This document shows, piece by piece, positions 1 to 7,493 of a stretch of 33,595 nt of DNA; the first letter of the stretch is position 1; each line of letters starts with the position of its first letter. The position numbers and the translations under genes are program-made. The notes beneath the pieces are model-generated. The model worked only from the letters and a program-made list of their open reading frames with translations, was not told where the DNA came from and did no database searches. The DNA is taken from assembly GCA_963204825.1 (NCBI GenBank), contig CAUJHN010000052.1, forward strand, positions 1-33,595, in the 5' to 3' direction. The stretch comes from Pseudomonadota bacterium. GTDB taxonomy: Bacteria; Pseudomonadota; Alphaproteobacteria; Micavibrionales; Micavibrionaceae.

Positions 1-308
1 TCCTCGAGCGTCTTGCCTTTGAGTTTTGCATTCTTTGAAACTTCGCCGTTCAGCTTGTCGATATAGGCCTGGTGGTGCTTGTCGTGGTGTAGTTCCATCG
101 TCTTGGCGTCGATCGCCTTTTCCAGCGCGGCTTTAGAATAAGGGAGATCCGGAAGCAAGAACGGTCCCGTCGTTTTCGGCGCGGCAGGCTCTGCGGCAAC
201 GGCCTGCGAAATAAAACCCGGAGCAGATAATTTTAATGCGGCGAGCCCTAAAGGCGCGGCACCCAGATAGGTTAAAAACCGTCTTTTCGTGAATTTTATC
301 TTTTCCAT
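1..308 (-). CDS. Fe/Mn superoxide dismutase, exported, C-terminus outside window
   Basis: Partial gene: the first 102 codons are present and the rest lies beyond base 1. Superoxide dismutases convert superoxide to oxygen and hydrogen peroxide using Fe or Mn. After a leader of about 40 residues the protein has the family N-terminus: FLLPDLPY at 50-57, then [10 protein letters not shown] at 70-79, where H74 matches the first metal-ligand histidine. The leader carries a twin arginine (KRRFLTYLG, 8-16) before a hydrophobic stretch and an A-x-A-like site near 36-39. This suggests Tat export and action in the periplasm, which is an inference. The ATG at 306-308 follows a good ribosome site (AAGGAG, about 7 bases away). 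The gene is divergent from phoH. Fe versus Mn use cannot be decided without the C-terminus. Confidence 0.9.
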   Translation of the reverse strand, partial: MEKIKFTKRRFLTYLGAAPLGLAALKLSAPGFISQAVAAEPAAPKTTGPFLLPDLPYSKAALEKAIDAKTMELHHDKHHQAYIDKLNGEVSKNAKLKGKTLE

Positions 309-621
309 ACTGAATCTCCTTCACATGCTGAAAATGATTTTAGGCCTTGTTTAGTTCACGAGTGTGGAATTTTTCGGGCAATCCAAAATTTTCCCCGCAA
401 AAGACAAAATTTCTGATAGAATCAGGTCAAGTCGTACTCCTCACCCAAGGGTTCTCCTTGATTAATATAAGCAGGTACACATATCCCCTAGAAGCCGCAG
501 GCGCGGAAGATGAGCGCGCCGCCTCAGAAACAGCTTTTACCCAGCCGCAGGATCGCATGTCCCGCGGCTTTTTTGTCGCTTCACGTATTACTTCAACCCC
601 ACGAACAGGAAGGATCAGGCC
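309..621. other. Intergenic region between sod and phoH: divergent promoters and structured leader
   Basis: About 313 bases without a convincing gene. The sod ribosome site lies at the left end. On the plus strand a possible -10 (TAGAAT, 417-422) precedes about 150 bases rich in inverted repeats: a GGCGCG/CGCGCC hairpin (500-505 with 515-520) and a terminator-like hairpin at 543-574. The 9-mer AGCCGCAGG occurs twice (493-501 and 543-551). Short overlapping open frames on both strands here have no ribosome site or recognisable similarity and are not called. The stretch could be the 5' leader of phoH or a separate small RNA. Confidence 0.5.
543..574 (+). terminator. Terminator-like hairpin upstream of phoH
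   Basis: AGCCGC (543-548) pairs with GCGGCT (564-569). GGA/TCC pairing extends the stem inward past one mismatch, and a run of six T ends at 574. It sits only 47 bases before the phoH ATG. It must therefore either end a small RNA or attenuate phoH transcription. No gene precedes it on this strand within the window. Confidence 0.6.
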
Positions 622-1380
622 ATGTCTAAAAAAACAAAAAAATCTTATGAGAATAAAGGCCGCATGCACAAACAAGGGAACATTATTCATCCGGCCTTTA
701 TGGATGACACGGGCTGGCACCCGCTCGACGGGGAAATCGACCAGGCACGGGACAAAAGCTATGTAAAAACTGTGCGCCCGAGAACGGACGGGCAGCGGGA
801 TTTGATGGAGGCGATTGCCGGCCACAACCTCACCCTAGCCATAGGCCCCGCCGGTACGGGCAAGACCTATCTTGCCATCTGCGCCGCCGTCGAAGCCCTG
901 GAAAAAGGCAAGGTGGAAAAGATCATCCTCTCCCGTCCTGCTATGGAGGCCGGTGAATCGCTGGGCTTCCTGCCCGGCGACATGCACGAAAAAATGGCCC
1001 CTTACCTGCGCCCGCTCTATGACGCGCTGGGCGACCGTTTGGGTGGAAAAAAAGTCCGCCAGTATATGGACGATGGCACCATCGAAATCGCGCCTGTCGG
1101 CTTTATGCGGGGACGGACCCTGAACAACGCCTTTATCGTGATCGATGAAGCGCAGAACTGCACCTACGGGCAGCTCAAGATGCTTCTCTCTCGTCTTGGC
1201 TGGAATTCAACGATGGTGGTGACGGGCGACCCCGGGCAATCAGACCTTCTGCCCGGCGTTTCGGGCCTGGCCGAGGTTGCGGAAAAATTCGATCCGCTGC
1301 CCAACATCGCGGTGGTCCGTCTTGCACAGACAGATATCGTACGCCATCCCCTGGTCGCCGAAATGCTCGACGTTCTTTAA
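622..1380 (+). CDS. phoH: PhoH-like P-loop ATPase
   Basis: A 252-aa cytoplasmic ATPase of the PhoH family, an SF1-helicase-like fold often linked to RNA metabolism and stress; the biochemical role of stand-alone PhoH is not settled. Walker A is GPAGTGKT (75-82) and Walker B is VIDEAQN (173-179). The conserved stretches LSRPAMEAGESLGFLPG (103-119) and a VVTGDPGQSDL-type motif near 200-210 are present. An N-terminal basic tail of about 45 residues precedes the core. The ATG at 622 has AGGAAGG about 10 bases upstream. A terminator-like hairpin lies just before the gene and a strong terminator just after it, so it is probably a single-gene unit. It lacks the PIN domain of PhoH2 proteins. Confidence 0.92.
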   Translation: MSKKTKKSYENKGRMHKQGNIIHPAFMDDTGWHPLDGEIDQARDKSYVKTVRPRTDGQRDLMEAIAGHNLTLAIGPAGTGKTYLAICAAVEALEKGKVEKIILSRPAMEAGESLGFLPGDMHEKMAPYLRPLYDALGDRLGGKKVRQYMDDGTIEIAPVGFMRGRTLNNAFIVIDEAQNCTYGQLKMLLSRLGWNSTMVVTGDPGQSDLLPGVSGLAEVAEKFDPLPNIAVVRLAQTDIVRHPLVAEMLDVL

Positions 1381-1396
1381 ACGGTTCTCTCCTCGA

Positions 1397-1427
1397 AAAC
1401 GCCGGGCCTTCCTCCCGGCGTTTTTTT
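1397..1427 (+). terminator. Intrinsic terminator of phoH
   Basis: Perfect 10-bp stem (1397-1406 with 1414-1423), 7-base loop, and a run of seven T at 1421-1427. It lies 16 bases after the phoH stop. Confidence 0.9.
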
Positions 1428-1464
1428 ATGGCCCCCGCAGGAAAGCTGCTTTATCATTAAATCC

Positions 1465-2085
1465 ATGGACACAGACCGGATTGTTTTGATCACCCTTCTC
1501 GCCTTTTGCATTCCCATGGCCTATCTGATCTTCGTGGGGCAACAGGCAAGCCAGGGCATGAGCAACCAGATGATCGCCGTAACGGACAACGCCTTCGGCG
1601 GTCCGTTCACACTTGTCGATCAGGACAATAAAACCGTCACAGAAAAAGATTTCACCGGAAAATTCCGGCTGATTTATTTCGGGTTTACGTACTGCCCGGC
1701 CATATGCCCAACCGAACTTTCAAAAATAACCAATGCGATGAAAGGCCTGGGTGAGCGTGGGAATATCATTCAGCCGATGTTTATTACCGTGGATCCGGAG
1801 CGCGATACGCCGGAAAAAATGAAAAATTATATTTCCCTGTTTAATCCCTCCCTGGTCGGGCTGACCGGAACGCCGGATCAAATCAAGCAGGCGTTAAAAG
1901 GATACAAGATATACGCCGCCAAGGTGCAGGACGCGGGCATGAGCGATTACACGATGGACCATTCTTCTTTCATTTATTTCATGGGGCCGGACGACCGCCT
2001 TCTCTATATCTTCAAGACCGAAGACACCGCGCAGCAAATGACCGATATCATCGGACAATGGCTGGACGCGGAAAACGTCAAATAG
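1465..2085 (+). CDS. SCO1/SenC family copper chaperone, thioredoxin fold
   Basis: A 206-aa membrane-anchored protein. SCO proteins deliver copper to the Cu-A site of cytochrome c oxidase and can act as thiol oxidoreductases. Residues 6-24 form an N-terminal hydrophobic anchor with no cleavage site, placing the thioredoxin-like domain in the periplasm. The copper motif is C77-PAI-C81 within FGFTYCPAICPTEL, and the third ligand histidine is H166 in YTMDHSSF. DPERDTP (110-116) is also typical. The ATG at 1465 lacks a clear ribosome site. Terminators on both sides suggest a single-gene unit. No oxidase genes are in the window, so the partner is inferred from the family only. Confidence 0.9.
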   Translation: MDTDRIVLITLLAFCIPMAYLIFVGQQASQGMSNQMIAVTDNAFGGPFTLVDQDNKTVTEKDFTGKFRLIYFGFTYCPAICPTELSKITNAMKGLGERGNIIQPMFITVDPERDTPEKMKNYISLFNPSLVGLTGTPDQIKQALKGYKIYAAKVQDAGMSDYTMDHSSFIYFMGPDDRLLYIFKTEDTAQQMTDIIGQWLDAENVK

Positions 2086-2104
2086 CATAAGCCCGTATGT
2101 TTAT

Positions 2105-2124
2105 GCGGGATATCCCGCCTTTTT
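2105..2124 (+). terminator. Intrinsic terminator after the SCO gene
   Basis: A GCGGG/CCCGC stem around ATAT (2105-2118), followed by C and five T. It lies 19 bases after the SCO stop. Confidence 0.7.
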
Positions 2125-2157
2125 CTGGCCGCGCGTCCAATAATTGGGTAAAATCAC

Positions 2158-2181
2158 ATTCATTCGGGGGAACGAATAAAT
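2158..2181 (+). promoter_or_regulatory. Inverted repeat upstream of the FadL-family gene
   Basis: Nine-base arms ATTCATTCG and CGAATAAAT, one mismatch, separated by GGGGAA. It lies 29 bases before the ATG, in the 5' leader or promoter. It could be an operator for a fatty-acid regulator or a leader hairpin. I found no clear second copy near the other fatty-acid genes in the window. Confidence 0.4.
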
Positions 2182-2210
2182 CCTGTCGCACATTTATACG
2201 GGAGCAAACC

Positions 2211-3524
2211 ATGATTAAAAAAATTCCATGCCTGCTTCTCCTTTCCGGCGCCGCTTTTCTATACTGGCCGGCGGGTGCGCACGCCGCAGGTTTTTATTTG
2301 CAGGAACAATCCGCCTCCGGCCTTGGCACCGCGTTTGCGGGCGCCGCCGCAGACACGCCGGACGCCAGCACGGTATATTACAATCCTGCCGGCATGACGT
2401 CTTTAAAGCGCCCTGAAATAGTGGGCGGCGTTTCGCTGCTGCTGCCCAGGGCCGACTTCGACGACACAGGGTCAACCTATACCGCACCCGCAGGGCTTGG
2501 GGGCGCAACCACGGCGCTTACCGGCAACGACAGCGGCAATCCATTCAGCCTTGAAGCCATTCCGCATATTTACGGCGTTCTGCCCGTTAACGATCGCTTT
2601 GCGCTCGGTATCGGCGTGAACGCGCCATTCGGCCTCGCCGACGATTACGGCCATGATTTTACAGGGCGGTATAATTCGACGGATTCTGAATTGAAGACGA
2701 TCAATATTCAACCGAGCGCCGCCTATGATATCAATAACTGGTTATCCGTCGGCGCGGGCGTGCAGATTCAATATGTCTACGCGAATTTAAAAAATAAAAT
2801 CCCGGCGCCGAGCGTCGGCGCGCCGAACGCAGACAATGACGGACGGCAACGCCTGCGCGGCGATGACTGGGACGTCGGGTATAATTTCGGCGTTCAGATT
2901 CAGCCCGTAGAAGAAACCAAAATCGGGCTGACCTATAAAACGGCGGTCAATCACCGTTTGAAAGGCGATGTCGACGTCACCTATCCGATCAGCGGTTTTC
3001 TTGCCAATTCAGGCGATACGGTGAGCGTGGACGGGAGCGCGAAATTAAGTCTGCCCGACATGGCATCGTTCGCCGTTTCACAGCGGCTGGATGACAAATG
3101 GACGGTGCTGGGCAGCGTCAACTGGTATGGGTGGTCGGATTTCGACAATATTCCGGTGGCGTCCAGCCTTGGCAATTCGGCAACCCCGCAGAACTATCAG
3201 AATACATGGGGTTTTGCACTGGGCGCGCGATACCGCCTGAACGATCAGTGGCTTCTGAAGAGCGGTTTTCAGTATGATCAAACGCCCACCGTCACGGCAG
3301 ACAGGTCCACGCGGATTCCGGACGGCGACCGCATGTGGTTCGCGGCCGGCGCGACCTATTCCATCACGCCGAACATTGATCTGGACCTTGCGGCGGCGTA
3401 TGTCCATGTGAGTGAAGAGCGCGTCGGCGTAACGGATGCCTATGATTCCGGCACCGTTGCCACGCGCGGCGATACGGACGGCGATGTAGGGATTTTTGCC
3501 AGCGCGATCAAATATAAATTCTGA
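2211..3524 (+). CDS. FadL/OmpP1/TodX family outer-membrane channel
   Basis: A 437-aa outer-membrane beta-barrel predicted to carry long-chain fatty acids or other hydrophobic compounds. Residues 1-25 form a signal peptide ending AHA-AGF. The mature N-terminus AGFYLQEQSASGLGTAFAG, followed by DASTVYYNPAGM, is the hallmark of this family (hatch domain). The C-terminus ends in alternating strands with a terminal KYKF. I chose the ATG at 2211 because GGGAG stands 6 bases upstream and the signal peptide begins there; an in-frame upstream extension to 2097 would overlap the preceding terminator. Its stop abuts the stop of the convergent SCP2 gene with no gap. With the SCP2, acyl-CoA dehydrogenase, fadN and thiolase genes nearby, fatty acids are the likely substrate. 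Confidence 0.92.
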   Translation: MIKKIPCLLLLSGAAFLYWPAGAHAAGFYLQEQSASGLGTAFAGAAADTPDASTVYYNPAGMTSLKRPEIVGGVSLLLPRADFDDTGSTYTAPAGLGGATTALTGNDSGNPFSLEAIPHIYGVLPVNDRFALGIGVNAPFGLADDYGHDFTGRYNSTDSELKTINIQPSAAYDINNWLSVGAGVQIQYVYANLKNKIPAPSVGAPNADNDGRQRLRGDDWDVGYNFGVQIQPVEETKIGLTYKTAVNHRLKGDVDVTYPISGFLANSGDTVSVDGSAKLSLPDMASFAVSQRLDDKWTVLGSVNWYGWSDFDNIPVASSLGNSATPQNYQNTWGFALGARYRLNDQWLLKSGFQYDQTPTVTADRSTRIPDGDRMWFAAGATYSITPNIDLDLAAAYVHVSEERVGVTDAYDSGTVATRGDTDGDVGIFASAIKYKF

Positions 3525-3818
3525 TCAATCTTCCAGCATGGAGTTGAGTTTGAGGGCGAGGCCCATAGACCCGCTGACTTTCAGCTTGCCCATCATGAAG
3601 GCGATGTTCGGGTCCTGATCGCCTGCGACGATTTTTTCGAAGGTTTCCAGCGATGAGCGCAGCGTGACTTCGGCATCCTTGTCTTCTTCAGTCACCGTGA
3701 CGTCGTTCGTTGTGGCATCGACAAACAGCATCCCGTCTTCTTCGAAATCGAATTTGACGGTGTGGTTGAATCCAGCAAGGCGGGATTTCAGTTTTTCTTT
3801 TAAATCATCGAGTGCCAT
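3525..3818 (-). CDS. SCP2 sterol-carrier/lipid-transfer domain protein
   Basis: A 97-aa single-domain SCP2 protein, cytoplasmic, with no signal peptide. The C-terminal pattern PNIAFMMGKLKVSGSMGLALKL (the M-x-G-K-L-K-x-x-G core at about 75-85) is diagnostic. SCP2 domains bind fatty acyl-CoAs and other lipids in a hydrophobic pocket. The ATG at 3816-3818 has AGGAG 7 bases upstream. It is the last gene of a likely operon that begins upstream with the acyl-CoA dehydrogenase, which supports a role in handling acyl chains. The link to beta-oxidation is inference from context. Confidence 0.88.
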   Translation of the reverse strand: MALDDLKEKLKSRLAGFNHTVKFDFEEDGMLFVDATTNDVTVTEEDKDAEVTLRSSLETFEKIVAGDQDPNIAFMMGKLKVSGSMGLALKLNSMLED

Positions 3819-3845
3819 GTGAATCTCCTGCCCCCGATTGTACGG

Positions 3846-4658
3846 TCAAACGGGCATGTTGTCTATCAGACGCGCCCGGCCCAGATAAGCGGCGGCCAGA
3901 ATGCGGCGCTCTTTTGTTTTTGCATCCGGCGGTTGCAGGGTTACGGCATCGCGGATGGTCACATAATCCACCTTTTCAAAACCGGCCTGCAGAAGTTTTT
4001 GCGCGGCGTCTTTTTCCGTTCCGGAAGCGGCGGCCTCTTTCAGAATTTTATTCAGCTGAATGGCGATGGCGTATTGTTCTTTCGTCAGATAGGCGTTGCG
4101 TGAAGACAGGGCCAGTCCGTTTTCATCCCGCACCGTCGGCACACCGATGATATCGACAGGGATATCGAGATCCCGCACCATCTGTTTGATAACCTGCAAC
4201 TGCTGCCAGTCTTTTTCGCCGAACAGCGCGATATCCGGCAGGCATTGCAGCAGCATTTTTGCGACGACCGTTGCGACGCCTTCGAACATCACGGGGCGGA
4301 ATTCCCCTTCCAGCGGCAGCGCGACGCCGCCAAGAGAAACTTTTGTGACAAATCCATCCGGATAAATGTCCTGGGAATTTGGCAGATAGACAGCGCTTGC
4401 GGAAACGCTTTTCAGTTTTTGCAGATCGCCTTCAAGGGTTTTGGGATAGGAAGCAAGATCTTCGTTGGCCGCGAATTGTTTGGAATTGAGAAAGATATAG
4501 GGAATGCAGATGTCGGTGCGGCTTAAACCTTCGCGCACCAGTTCCAGATGCCCTTCATGCAGCGCGCCCATCGTGGGAACGAAGGAAATTGTTTTTCCGC
4601 TTTTTCGGTTTTCCTGCACAAAGCCGCGCAGCGCGGCAGGGGATTCAATCTGTTTCAT
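3846..4658 (-). CDS. panC: Pantoate--beta-alanine ligase
   Basis: PanC joins pantoate and beta-alanine with ATP to make pantothenate, the precursor of coenzyme A, in the cytoplasm. The 270-aa length is near the family norm of about 280. PTMGALHEGH (28-37) is the nucleotide-binding HIGH-like motif, FGEKDWQQL (146-154) is the family signature, and LSSRN (184-188) is the KMSKS-like loop. It starts 4 bases after the upstream 193-aa gene and is followed after 27 bases by the SCP2 gene. Co-transcription with an acyl-CoA dehydrogenase would couple CoA supply to acyl-CoA use, which is inference. No panB or panD is in the window. Confidence 0.95.
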   Translation of the reverse strand: MKQIESPAALRGFVQENRKSGKTISFVPTMGALHEGHLELVREGLSRTDICIPYIFLNSKQFAANEDLASYPKTLEGDLQKLKSVSASAVYLPNSQDIYPDGFVTKVSLGGVALPLEGEFRPVMFEGVATVVAKMLLQCLPDIALFGEKDWQQLQVIKQMVRDLDIPVDIIGVPTVRDENGLALSSRNAYLTKEQYAIAIQLNKILKEAAASGTEKDAAQKLLQAGFEKVDYVTIRDAVTLQPPDAKTKERRILAAAYLGRARLIDNMPV

Positions 4659-4662
4659 GCCT

Positions 4663-5244
4663 TTAGCATAAAGCAGAAACCGCCTCCGGCAAAATCAGGA
4701 ATGTGGCGATGATCTGGGATATTTTGGCGGCAGCGCCCAGTGCGGAACATCTCAGGCGCTCAAGATCGATTGCAGGTCTTTCTTCACGGCATGGACATCC
4801 TTCCGGTTTTTTTCCAGAGATCATGAATTCCGTACCAACTCTGCCAAACATGCCTTCGATCGCTATCTGGCTGGCGCATGCGGCAAATGCTGCGGATGTT
4901 CCATTGACCTGCCAAAGAGGAGCGCCTTCTTCATCGCGCAGCGATTTCATGGCCCGGAGCAGATTTTTCATTTCAAAGCGGCCTTTGACGGCTGTCTTTA
5001 AAAGATTCTTCAAGCTGCCCGGCTCCAGCTTCGTTGCGTTTTCACGCGCTACATAAATATCGGGATGAAAATTTTCAGCGGCATGCGCCGTCACGCCGGC
5101 AATAACATTAAAACGGTCATGGAGAGCATTATACTTCTCTCTGTCCGTCTTACCCTTCAATCCCTCAACAAAAGCGGCCGTCTTTTCAGCCGCTCTGTCG
5201 CGACAGGTTCTCACCTCATCGCGCGCTAATCGTATCTCTGACAT
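4663..5244 (-). CDS. Hypothetical protein, 193 aa, in the acyl-CoA dehydrogenase/panC operon
   Basis: I do not recognise this protein. It has no signal peptide and no clear membrane segment, though the C-terminal 25 residues are fairly hydrophobic. The N-terminal half is charged and helical. It contains a GCPCREE motif near 148-154 and ends in a cysteine, with further cysteines spaced through the second half. A metal site is possible but unproven. The gene lies 13 bases after the acyl-CoA dehydrogenase stop and 4 bases before panC on the same strand, so it is almost certainly translated in the same message. The ATG at 5242-5244 has only a weak ribosome site, consistent with translational coupling. 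Confidence 0.65.
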   Translation of the reverse strand: MSEIRLARDEVRTCRDRAAEKTAAFVEGLKGKTDREKYNALHDRFNVIAGVTAHAAENFHPDIYVARENATKLEPGSLKNLLKTAVKGRFEMKNLLRAMKSLRDEEGAPLWQVNGTSAAFAACASQIAIEGMFGRVGTEFMISGKKPEGCPCREERPAIDLERLRCSALGAAAKISQIIATFLILPEAVSALC

Positions 5245-5257
5245 TGTCTTTTATTTT

Positions 5258-7042
5258 TTAAAACGCCGTTTGTTCCATTTCCATCAGGGATTTTGCCCCT
5301 GATAGCACCATCTTCTGGCGGGCATCGGCTTCGGGGAGAATGCGTTCGAAGAAGAACCTCGCGGTTTTTATTTTCGAATCGTAAAACTCTTTTTTGCCGG
5401 GGTCGGTGTCCGTCATCGACTTCTCCAGCGCCACTTTCGCCATGCGCGCCCACATATAGCCAAGGGCCACGAGCGCGAACTGTCGAAGATAGTCCGAAGA
5501 GGCCGCGCCTGCTTCATTGGGATCTTTAAGACCCTTCTGGGCAATCATGGCCGTCGATTGTTGCAATTTAGAGAAAGCTTTGGCGAGCGGGAATATAAAT
5601 TCTTGCATAGCAGCATTGCTTTGGTTGCATTGCACAAATTCGTCCACCGGGTGGAAGAAGCGGCGCAAGAGCCTGCCGAAGGAGACCGACATTTTACGCC
5701 CGACGAGGTCCAGCGCCTGGATTCCGTTGGTCCCCTCATAAATCTGGGCGATGCGGGCGTCGCGCGCATATTGCTCGACTCCGTATTCCCATATATAGCC
5801 GTGACCGCCGTGGATCTGGATAGCGTGGTTGGCGATTTCAAAGCCCATATCCGTCTGGTACGCCTTCAAAATCGGCGTCATCAGGGCGACGAGGTCTTCG
5901 GCTTCTTCCCTTTTTTCAGGGTCCGTTTCCTTTTCCGAACGGTCGAGCGCCATGCCGACCCAGAAAGACAAAGCGCGGCAACCTTCTATCACCGCTTTGG
6001 AAATTAGCAGCATGCGGCGCACGTCCGGATGCACGATAATAGGGTCCGCCGGTTTATCGGGCGCTTTCGTGCCGTCCAGCGCGCGCATCTGCAAACGGTC
6101 CTTCGCGTAGGCGAGGCCATTCTGATACGCGACTTCGGCGATGCCGAGGCCCTGCATGGCCACGCCAAGGCGCGCGGTGTTCATCATCGTGAACATAGCG
6201 CGAAGGCCCTTGTGCGGTTCGCCCACAAGCCAGCCCCTGGAATCTTCGAAATTCATGACGCAGGTGGCCGATCCCTTGATCCCCATCTTGTGTTCAAGGG
6301 AGCCGCAGGTGACGGCGTTCACGCCCATCGTGTCGGGCAGGAATTTCGGCACGACGAAGAGGGAAATCCCCTTCACGCCTTCCGGCGCGTCCGGAAGCTT
6401 GGCCAGTACCAGGTGAATTATGTTGGACGTCAAATCATGTTCGCCGGCCGAAATGAAAATCTTCGTGCCTGTGATATTGTAAGATCCATCGCCGTTTGGA
6501 ACGGCCTTTGTTCTGATCAATCCCAGATCCGTGCCGCATTGCGGTTCCGTCAGGCACATCGTACCCGACCATTCGCCGGTGACGAGCTTTGGCAGATACG
6601 TATCCTTTTGTTCCTGTGTGCCGTGCAGATACAGCGCGTTATAAGCGCCTTCCGACAATCCCGGATACATGCCGAACGACATGTTGGCGGAACAAATCAT
6701 TTCCTGCAAAGCCATGCCGACGGTCAGCGGCAATCCCATCCCGCCATATTGCGGATCGGATGTCGCGCCGCACCAGCCACCTTGCGAAAACGCATCATAG
6801 GCATCTTTAAATCCGGATGGCGTTTTGACCGTGCCGTTGTCCCATGTGCATCCTTCTTTATCGCCGCTCTGATTAAGTGGAAACAAGATTTCCTCACACA
6901 TTTTCGAGCATTCTTCGAGAATGGAGTCGATCAGGTCCGGTGTCGCGTCCTGATACCCCGGCAGGGCAGATAAGCTCTCTGCACCCAGCACTTCGTGCAG
7001 AACGAATTTCATATTTTCTAAAGGGGCGGTATAGACGGGCAT
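5258..7042 (-). CDS. Acyl-CoA dehydrogenase, long form (DmdC/FadE-like)
   Basis: A 594-aa FAD enzyme for the first, double-bond-forming step of acyl-CoA oxidation. It has the longer architecture of about 600 aa with an extra C-terminal domain, seen in DmdC-type and related dehydrogenases, rather than the short 380-aa form. LTEPQCGTD (164-172) and GTKIFISAGEHD (192-203) belong to the FAD/substrate domain. IHGGHGYIWEYGVEQYARD (410-428) and YEGTNGIQ (435-442, with E436 as the likely catalytic base) are conserved. The ATG at 7040-7042 has GGAG about 6 bases upstream. Chain-length preference cannot be read from sequence, and methylmercaptopropionyl-CoA is one possible substrate. It leads an operon with the 193-aa gene, panC and SCP2. 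Confidence 0.92.
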   Translation of the reverse strand: MPVYTAPLENMKFVLHEVLGAESLSALPGYQDATPDLIDSILEECSKMCEEILFPLNQSGDKEGCTWDNGTVKTPSGFKDAYDAFSQGGWCGATSDPQYGGMGLPLTVGMALQEMICSANMSFGMYPGLSEGAYNALYLHGTQEQKDTYLPKLVTGEWSGTMCLTEPQCGTDLGLIRTKAVPNGDGSYNITGTKIFISAGEHDLTSNIIHLVLAKLPDAPEGVKGISLFVVPKFLPDTMGVNAVTCGSLEHKMGIKGSATCVMNFEDSRGWLVGEPHKGLRAMFTMMNTARLGVAMQGLGIAEVAYQNGLAYAKDRLQMRALDGTKAPDKPADPIIVHPDVRRMLLISKAVIEGCRALSFWVGMALDRSEKETDPEKREEAEDLVALMTPILKAYQTDMGFEIANHAIQIHGGHGYIWEYGVEQYARDARIAQIYEGTNGIQALDLVGRKMSVSFGRLLRRFFHPVDEFVQCNQSNAAMQEFIFPLAKAFSKLQQSTAMIAQKGLKDPNEAGAASSDYLRQFALVALGYMWARMAKVALEKSMTDTDPGKKEFYDSKIKTARFFFERILPEADARQKMVLSGAKSLMEMEQTAF

Positions 7043-7081
7043 GGAGTTCTCCGGAAAAAAGCGAGACTGATGTTTTACAAA

Positions 7082-7091
7082 GTAGGCCTAC
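7082..7091. repeat. Perfect 10-bp palindrome before the acyl-CoA dehydrogenase
   Basis: GTAGGCCTAC lies in the 78-base gap between the 89-aa gene and the acyl-CoA dehydrogenase, about 40 bases before the latter's start. It may be an operator half-site or chance. Confidence 0.25.
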
Positions 7092-7120
7092 ATTGCTTAA
7101 CGAATACTAAACGCAAATCC

Positions 7121-7390
7121 TTATTTCTTCTTCGGCGTTTCGTGGCGGATCATGAATTGGATATTGTCACGGACCTTGTCGACGTCGGCGGTCTTGATCT
7201 GCGCCTTCGCCTTTTCGATGGCGGAAGACTGTTTCTTCAGTAACGCTTCTTTAATTTTTTCGAGCGTTTCGTCGCCGATTTCGGCGCGTGCGGCGGACAT
7301 ATTGGCCTTTGCCTGCGCCAGGATCTGTTCCCGGGTGGGTTTTCCCTTGCCGCCGGCGGGCTTGGCTTTGTCCTTCTTTTTCCAAAACAT
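7121..7390 (-). CDS. Small lysine/alanine-rich hypothetical protein, 89 aa
   Basis: A soluble, highly basic, helical protein beginning MFWKKKDKAKPAGG. A low-complexity basic N-terminus is followed by repeated amphipathic helices rich in A, K and E, ending in PKKK. I do not know a function; binding to nucleic acid or a membrane surface would be a guess from composition. It lies 78 bases upstream of the acyl-CoA dehydrogenase on the same strand and may lead that operon. Codon use looks like its neighbours. The frame is clean over its whole length and starts with ATG. Confidence 0.6.
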   Translation of the reverse strand: MFWKKKDKAKPAGGKGKPTREQILAQAKANMSAARAEIGDETLEKIKEALLKKQSSAIEKAKAQIKTADVDKVRDNIQFMIRHETPKKK

Positions 7391-7493
7391 GACGATTCTT
7401 ATCCTAACACACCATAATTAAAGCATTTTTAACCCGAATAGGCGACCTTAATATGGGGTATATTTTATTCCTTTTCAAAGGGCTGCATATTTC

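Noticed and set aside
347-825. Short overlapping frames on both strands in the sod-phoH gap
   Set aside because: They overlap each other, run into phoH, lack ribosome sites and have no recognisable similarity. The inverted repeats explain the region better as RNA or regulatory DNA.
6029-6973. A 314-codon plus-strand open frame
   Set aside because: It is antisense to the conserved acyl-CoA dehydrogenase and its composition is that of a reversed coding strand, with no ribosome site or family motif.
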